From Alphaproteobacteria bacterium (GTDB taxonomy: Bacteria > Pseudomonadota > Alphaproteobacteria > Oceanibaculales > Oceanibaculaceae), in contig JAHJHR010000004.1 in NCBI GenBank assembly GCA_018823745.1, positions 62,001-126,000 on the forward strand: DNA of 64,000 nucleotides, in the 5' to 3' direction. Each line of letters begins with the position of its first letter. Positions within the stretch are counted from its first letter, which is position 1. The translations under genes were made by a program, and so were the position numbers. The notes under the pieces were generated by a model. The model did not search any database, had not been told where the DNA came from, and saw only the letters and a list, made by a program, of their open reading frames with translations. Positions 59,649 through 64,000 of the stretch are shown piece after piece.

Positions 59649-60806
59649 ATGGCTGGATCGAAGCCACGGCTGACAGGCGATATCGGTGGCGCCTGCGGCG
59701 ATCTAGGCACGCTGCTGCCGCATGTGATTGGTGTGATAGCAGTGGCCGGCATGGCCCCGCTGGGCATCCTGTTCGGCTTCGGCTCGTTTCTCGTCGCCTC
59801 CGGCCTGTTCTATGGCATGCCGATGGCGGTGCAGCCGATGAAGGCGATCTCTGCAGTGCTGATTGCCGGCGACCTTGATGCTGCCGGTATGGCGGCCAGT
59901 GGGCTGATCATCGGCCTGGTCATGCTGGGGCTGGGCGCGACCGGGGCCATTACGCCGCTGGCACGGCTGATCCCGCAATCGGTGACGACCGGGCTGCAAC
60001 TCGGCCTGGGCCTGATCATGGCGCTGCTGGGGCTGGAGCTGATGGCGGAGCACCCGCTGTTCGGGGCGGCGATCCTGATCCTGCTGCTGGCGCTGATGCG
60101 GGTGCGTGGCCTTCCGGCGGCGCCGATTGTCCTTGTGGCGGCCATTGGCAGCGGGCTGGCGCTGGGCTATGTGGCGCCGCCGGGCGACCTTGCCTTTGGC
60201 TGGGCGCTACCGACGCTGGTGCTGCCCGGCTGGGCCGACATGCTGTACGCCGTGGAGCGGGCCGTGATCCCGCAGCTTCCCCTGACCCTGACCAATGCCG
60301 TGATTGTCACCGCCATTCTGTCGCGCGAGCTGTATGGCGCGGCGGCGGGCCGGGTGAGCATGCGCAATCTCAGCCTGACAACCGGCCTTGGCAATCTGCT
60401 GCTGGCCCCGCTGGGCGGCATGCCGATGTGCCATGGCGCGGGCGGCGTGCAGGCACAGTACCGGTTCGGCGCCCGCACCGGATGGGCGCCGGTGCTGCTG
60501 GGCGGAATTCTTCTGGCGCTGGCGCTGGGCTTCTCGCAGGGGGCTATGGCGCTGCTCGGGCTGATCCCGATGGCGGCGGTCGGCGCGCTGCTGGTGGTTG
60601 CGGGCATCGATCTGGCGCTGTCGCGGCGCCTGTTCGATGCAAGGGCGCATTGCTGGCCGGCCATCGCGCTGACGGCCGGCCTGACGGTGCTGGTAAATCC
60701 GGCTGTCGCCCTGGCCGCCGGCTGGGCGGTGGAGGCGATTGCCGGCGGGCTCAGGCGATATCGGGCCGGTAGGCCTTCACATCGGCATACTGGACGAATT
60801 CGATGA
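59649..60806 (+). CDS. MOT1/SulP-like molybdate transporter
   Basis: 385 residues, about ten TM helices. The N-terminus GDIGGACGDLGTLLPHVIGV and mid-protein LPLTLTNAVIVTAILSRELYG plus GLGNLLLAPLGGMPMCHGAGGVQAQYRFGAR form the two conserved blocks of the MOT1 (sulfate/molybdate) family. MOT1 proteins import molybdate at low concentration in plants, algae and bacteria; the ion specificity here is inferred. No Shine-Dalgarno sequence is obvious. The last 18 codons overlap the convergent VOC gene (60751-60806). Confidence 0.85.
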   Translation: MAGSKPRLTGDIGGACGDLGTLLPHVIGVIAVAGMAPLGILFGFGSFLVASGLFYGMPMAVQPMKAISAVLIAGDLDAAGMAASGLIIGLVMLGLGATGAITPLARLIPQSVTTGLQLGLGLIMALLGLELMAEHPLFGAAILILLLALMRVRGLPAAPIVLVAAIGSGLALGYVAPPGDLAFGWALPTLVLPGWADMLYAVERAVIPQLPLTLTNAVIVTAILSRELYGAAAGRVSMRNLSLTTGLGNLLLAPLGGMPMCHGAGGVQAQYRFGARTGWAPVLLGGILLALALGFSQGAMALLGLIPMAAVGALLVVAGIDLALSRRLFDARAHCWPAIALTAGLTVLVNPAVALAAGWAVEAIAGGLRRYRAGRPSHRHTGRIR

Positions 60807-61218
60807 CATTGCCGTCCGGGTCTTCGCAGAAGACGAGGAAGGTGCCGGGCCGCACCTCAACCTTGCCCTCGCCGGACAGGATGTTCACGCCGTCCTTCAC
60901 CAGCTTTTTCAGCACGGCGTCCAGATCGGAAACGATGAAGGTGATATAGGCGGCGCCGTAGCGGTCCAGGATGAAGGCGCTCATCGTCGGCGCCTCGGAC
61001 GGGGCCTCGGGCTGCAGCAGCTTGATGCGCTCGCCATAGGGGGTCTGCAGGCGCACCACGCGGTAGCTGGCCGTGGACAGGCCGGTTTCCTTGGCCTTGT
61101 CCATCGGCACGGTCACGTCGCCCACCGGCTCGCAGCCCAGCAGCTTGGTGTAGAATGGCAGAAGGCGTTCGATATCCGGCGTGCAGATGCCGATCTCCAG
61201 CGGAACGACCTGCTTCAT
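60751..61218 (-). CDS. glyoxalase/VOC superfamily protein
   Basis: 155 residues. VOC beta-alpha-beta-beta-beta modules: EIGICTPDIERLLPFYTKLLGCEPVG in the first and AYITFIVSDLDAVLKKLVKDGVNILSG, then TFLVFCEDPDGNVIEFVQY in the second. His/Glu metal ligands are partly conserved (Glu in the last FCEDPDGNVIEFVQY strand). Substrate unknown. It lies upstream of the MOT1 end in antisense and 57 nt beyond the stop codon of the AroE-like gene on the same strand. Confidence 0.85.
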   Translation of the reverse strand: MKQVVPLEIGICTPDIERLLPFYTKLLGCEPVGDVTVPMDKAKETGLSTASYRVVRLQTPYGERIKLLQPEAPSEAPTMSAFILDRYGAAYITFIVSDLDAVLKKLVKDGVNILSGEGKVEVRPGTFLVFCEDPDGNVIEFVQYADVKAYRPDIA

Positions 61219-61275
61219 GAAACCCTGTTCCTTTTGACCGCGTTGGCGAAATTCATTGGCTGTTACTGCCCCCAG

Positions 61276-62070
61276 TTACTTCCCTACGCGCAGGAAATCG
61301 GCGAGAAGCAGGATCTGCTGGTCCAGCATGTGCCGCCCGTAATGCACCGGGCAGCCACGCTGCTGCGCTGCTTGTAGCAAAGGCGTCTCCACCGGGTCCA
61401 TGATGATTTCAGCGACCAGCATGTCCGGCGTCAGTTTGTTCACATCCATCGGCAGGGCATCGCCCGGTTTCAGCCCCAGCGAGGTGGAGTTGACGATGGT
61501 GTCATGCCCCGCCGGATCGTCGCTGCCGGCCTTTACCTCGACCTTCGGATAGGCGGCCTTCACGGCGGCCGCCAGTTCCTCCGCCTTGGCCGGGGTGCGG
61601 TTCTGGATGGTCAGCCGTTCGACGCCTTCCGCCGCCAGCTCGAAGGCAATTGCCCGTGCCGCCCCGCCGGCCCCCAGCAGCAGCACGCGCTTGCCGGTCA
61701 CCTCGAAGCCCTGATGGCGCATGCCGGCGACGAAGCCCTTGCCGTCGAACATGTCGCCGACCAGCCGTCCGTCGGGATCGCGGCGCAGCGCGTTGATCGC
61801 CCCGATCAGCCGGCCGGCCGTGCCCAGCTCGTCGCACAGTTTCGCAATCTCCAGCTTGTGCGGCACGGTGATGACGATGCCACCGAAATTCTCGGTGGCG
61901 CGCAAGCCGTCTGCCCACGCCTTCAGCTTCTCCGGCTTCACATGGAACGGCACCATTACCGCATCGACGCCGCGTTCCGCGAACAGCGCGTTGAACAGCA
62001 TCGGCGCGCGGACATGGCCGATCGGATCAGCGATGATGCCGTAGAGCTTCGTCCTGCCGGTTATGCTCAT
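61276..62070 (-). CDS. shikimate dehydrogenase-like protein (AroE paralogue)
   Basis: 264 residues from ATG 62070. The AroE fold is clear: a cofactor-binding LLLGAGGAARAIAFEL, the NRT segment and YGRHMLDQQ near the end. Catalytic Lys72 (ITVPHK) and Asp109 (GDMFDGKGF) are present, but the shikimate-carboxylate-binding Ser-x-Ser of true AroE is replaced (DPIGHVRAPML), and the usual GDNTD is GDMFD. It is encoded with a BKACE enzyme and a hydroxyacyl-CoA-type dehydrogenase, an unusual place for the biosynthetic enzyme. It is therefore likely to act on another substrate. The start shares TGATG with the BKACE stop. Confidence 0.85.
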   Translation of the reverse strand: MSITGRTKLYGIIADPIGHVRAPMLFNALFAERGVDAVMVPFHVKPEKLKAWADGLRATENFGGIVITVPHKLEIAKLCDELGTAGRLIGAINALRRDPDGRLVGDMFDGKGFVAGMRHQGFEVTGKRVLLLGAGGAARAIAFELAAEGVERLTIQNRTPAKAEELAAAVKAAYPKVEVKAGSDDPAGHDTIVNSTSLGLKPGDALPMDVNKLTPDMLVAEIIMDPVETPLLQAAQQRGCPVHYGRHMLDQQILLLADFLRVGK

Positions 62071-63005
62071 CAGAAATTCACCTGGTCGCCGCCCTTGAGG
62101 TCGAGCATCGCGCGCGCCTCGGTCGGGGTGGCAATCTCCAGCGAGAGTTCTTCGAGAATCCGGCGGATCTTGGAGACCTGCTCGGCATTGTTCTCGGCCA
62201 GCTTGCCCTTGCCGGCATAGACTGAATCCTCCAGCCCGACGCGCACATTGCCGCCCATGATGGCGCCCATGGTGCACATCGACATCTGGTGACGGCCGGC
62301 GGCCAGGATCGACCATTGGTAATTGTCGCCGAACAGCTTGTCGGCGATCTCGCGCATATGCATCAGGTTCTTATGGTCGGCGCCGATGCCGCCCAGGATG
62401 CCGAAGATGGTCTGCACGAAGAAGGGCGGCTTCACCAGCCCGCGATCCATGAAATGCGCCAGGTTGTAGAGATGGCCGACATCGTAGCATTCAAACTCGA
62501 AGCGCGTGCCGCAGCCCTCGCCCAGCTCCTTCAGGATGAATTCGATATCCTTGAAGGTGTTGCGGAAGATGAAGTCGCGGCTGTTCTCCAGATGGTCAAC
62601 CTCCCACTGGTGCTTGAAGCTGGGGTAGCGGTCCAGCATCGGGAACAGGCCGAAATTCATCGAGCCCATGTTGAGCGAGCACATTTCCGGCTTGGTCTGC
62701 AACGGCCCGGCCAGACGGTCCTGCACGCTCATGCCCTGGCCGCCGCCGGTTGTGATGTTGATCACCGCGTCGGTCGACTGCTTGATGCGCGGCAGGAATT
62801 CCATGAACACTGCCGGGTCCGGCGTCGGCCTTCCATCCTTTGGGTCGCGCGCATGCAGATGCAGGATCGAGGCCCCGGCCTCCCACGCGCCGATGGCGTT
62901 ATCGGCAATCTCGTCCGGCGTGATCGGCAGATGCGGCGTCATCGTCGGCGTATGAATCGAGCCGGTGACGGCGCAGGTGATGATGACTTTCTTGGCATTG
63001 GCCAT
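62070..63005 (-). CDS. beta-keto acid cleavage enzyme (BKACE, DUF849 family)
   Basis: 311 residues. The metal ligands His49 and His51 lie in the strand SILHLHARDPKDGRP; NITTGGGQGMS and FGILGGIGAD are further family motifs. BKACE enzymes condense a beta-keto acid with acetyl-CoA and cleave it; the founding member handles 3-keto-5-aminohexanoate, others dehydrocarnitine. The paired dehydrogenase encoded upstream (63031-63987) suggests oxidation of a 3-hydroxy compound, then cleavage. Substrate not determined. Confidence 0.9.
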   Translation of the reverse strand: MANAKKVIITCAVTGSIHTPTMTPHLPITPDEIADNAIGAWEAGASILHLHARDPKDGRPTPDPAVFMEFLPRIKQSTDAVINITTGGGQGMSVQDRLAGPLQTKPEMCSLNMGSMNFGLFPMLDRYPSFKHQWEVDHLENSRDFIFRNTFKDIEFILKELGEGCGTRFEFECYDVGHLYNLAHFMDRGLVKPPFFVQTIFGILGGIGADHKNLMHMREIADKLFGDNYQWSILAAGRHQMSMCTMGAIMGGNVRVGLEDSVYAGKGKLAENNAEQVSKIRRILEELSLEIATPTEARAMLDLKGGDQVNF

Positions 63006-63030
63006 TGTTGGTTTCCCTGTTCGTTAAGCT

Positions 63031-63987
63031 TCAGTTGCCTATCTTCTTCGCGGCGTCGCGCTTGTGGGCGATCAGCGCCATCAGGTGGCGGTCGCGCCAG
63101 GCCTGGCGGTCGTCCAGCCGGTCGGCGGGCAGGGCCTCGCGGCGTTCGCCTTCCAGCGTGTCGCTCAGCGCCTTGTCCCAGCGCCGGGGCTGCGCCTGTT
63201 CCTGCTGCATGTCCCAGTACATCGGGGCGTAGCGCGCGATGTAGTCGGCAATGCCGGCCGGCGCGTTCAGGTCGATGGTCTCGAACGGCCCCATGAAGGA
63301 CCAGCGCAGACCCAGACCGTCCTTGATCGTCTTGTCGACATCCTCGGTGCTGGCATAGCCATCGGCGACCAGCTTGAAGGCCTCGGCCAGCAGCGCACCC
63401 TGCAGCCGGTTCAGGATGAAGCCGGGCACTTCCTTCTTCACCAGGATCGGCACCATGCCGGCGGCCTCGTGCAGGGCGCGGGCGCGCTCGACCACGGCCG
63501 GGTCGGTCCAGGGTGCCGGCGACAGCTCGACGATGGGCACCAGATGTGGCGGGTTTGCCGGATGCGCCACCAGGCAGCGCGCCCGGCCCTTCAGCTCTTC
63601 CGTGAACAGCGAGGCGCGGATATTGGAGGATGAGGTGGCGAGGATGGTGGCCGGATCAGCGATGCGGTCCATCGCGGCGAAGATTTCCTGCTTCGCCTCC
63701 ACCGTCTCGCGCACGTTTTCCTGCACATAGGCGACGCCGGACAGGGCGTCCTCCAGCGTGGTGGCGGTCGAGATGCGGGCCTGGGCACCTTCGGGGTCGC
63801 CGAGCAGCCCGTTTGCCTTCAGGTCGTTCAGCGCTCCGCCGATCAGGCCGAGGGCGGATGCGAGCGCCGGCTGGCTGACATCGTGGAGTTTCACGCGGTG
63901 GCCGGCGCGGGCGAAGCAGATCGCCCAGGCCCGGCCGATGAGACCGGCGCCGATTACGGCGATGGTCGGCTTGTTTCCTCCTGTCAT
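63031..63987 (-). CDS. 3-hydroxyacyl-CoA dehydrogenase-type oxidoreductase (carnitine/gulonate dehydrogenase-like)
   Basis: 318 residues. NAD-binding IAVIGAGLIGRAWAICFARAGHRV, the catalytic His in VAHPANPPHLVPIVELSP and SSSNIRAS are present, plus the C-terminal dehydrogenase domain (VPGFILNRLQGALLAEAFKLVADGYAS). This length and pattern fit lambda-crystallin/L-carnitine dehydrogenase relatives. Its gene lies just before the BKACE gene, so 3-hydroxy to 3-keto oxidation followed by cleavage is the natural reading. Only 13 nt upstream are visible in the window. Confidence 0.88.
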   Translation of the reverse strand: MTGGNKPTIAVIGAGLIGRAWAICFARAGHRVKLHDVSQPALASALGLIGGALNDLKANGLLGDPEGAQARISTATTLEDALSGVAYVQENVRETVEAKQEIFAAMDRIADPATILATSSSNIRASLFTEELKGRARCLVAHPANPPHLVPIVELSPAPWTDPAVVERARALHEAAGMVPILVKKEVPGFILNRLQGALLAEAFKLVADGYASTEDVDKTIKDGLGLRWSFMGPFETIDLNAPAGIADYIARYAPMYWDMQQEQAQPRRWDKALSDTLEGERREALPADRLDDRQAWRDRHLMALIAHKRDAAKKIGN

Positions 63988-64000
63988 GGCCCGCTTTCTT

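Noticed and set aside
61276-62316. Longer AroE-like protein of 346 residues starting at 62316
   Set aside because: The extra N-terminal part overlaps the BKACE coding region in another frame; the fold begins right after ATG 62070.
1-64000. CRISPR array, insertion sequences or prophage genes
   Set aside because: No regularly spaced repeats, transposases, integrases, terminal inverted repeats or phage structural genes were recognised.

Overview
This is high-GC chromosomal DNA from an alphaproteobacterium, probably Rhodospirillales-like. The placement rests on a ChrR/RpoE pair, an FnrL-type regulator, an IalB-family protein, a TAXI-type TRAP transporter, homospermidine synthase, and an ornithine decarboxylase behind a long structured leader. 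The species is not resolved. No rRNA, tRNA, CRISPR, prophage or insertion sequence was seen. The gene order looks like ordinary metabolic and transport chromosome, dense and with many 1-8 nt stop/start overlaps.

Layout. 1-7342 (minus): MdtABC-type RND efflux operon, with mdtC cut by the window edge. 7604-11853 (plus): a Fur-box-preceded FecI-like sigma factor, a FecR-like sensor and an STN-domain TonB-dependent siderophore receptor, which together form a surface-signalling iron uptake unit. 11901-14084: LysR regulator divergent from metC. 14085-22609 (minus): a seven-gene operon with an oligopeptide-type ABC importer, a GntR/FCD regulator, allophanate hydrolase and PxpA, headed by a perfect 16-bp palindrome. 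22799-25598: a small unassigned protein, FnrL-type regulator, CMD-family protein and MBL hydrolase. 25690-28231: orphan ParA ATPase coupled to a DUF697 membrane protein, an XRE regulator and DUF2061. 28250-32313: AsmA, aldo/keto reductase and two tandem PAS_5-type proteins, the second frameshifted. 32316-34614: tungstate importer TupABC. 34820-39756: SDR, TAXI TRAP transporter and small membrane proteins. 39765-43881: three GT9 glycosyltransferases and a membrane-anchored hydrolase.

43999-48643 is the polyamine locus. A roughly 570-nt leader with a short peptide ORF under a strong Shine-Dalgarno sequence precedes a fold-III decarboxylase, homospermidine synthase and a second fold-III decarboxylase. 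A terminator-like hairpin sits between the first two genes and a strong terminator follows the third. Ornithine would be converted to putrescine and then to homospermidine.

48667-56169 holds a small exported protein, a LolD/YbbA-YbbP type ABC system, a GDSL esterase whose start overlaps the divergent ATPase start in one CATG, ChrR/RpoE, an IalB-like protein and asd. 56302-64000 holds a UPF0260 protein, bacterioferritin with its ferredoxin, an SDR, a MOT1-type molybdate transporter, a VOC protein, and an operon of a divergent shikimate-dehydrogenase-like enzyme, a BKACE enzyme and a 3-hydroxyacyl-CoA-dehydrogenase-type enzyme that looks catabolic.

The items most worth following up are the decarboxylase leader with its peptide, the ABC-AtzF-PxpA operon with its palindrome, the AroE-like/BKACE/dehydrogenase operon, and the ParA-DUF697 module.
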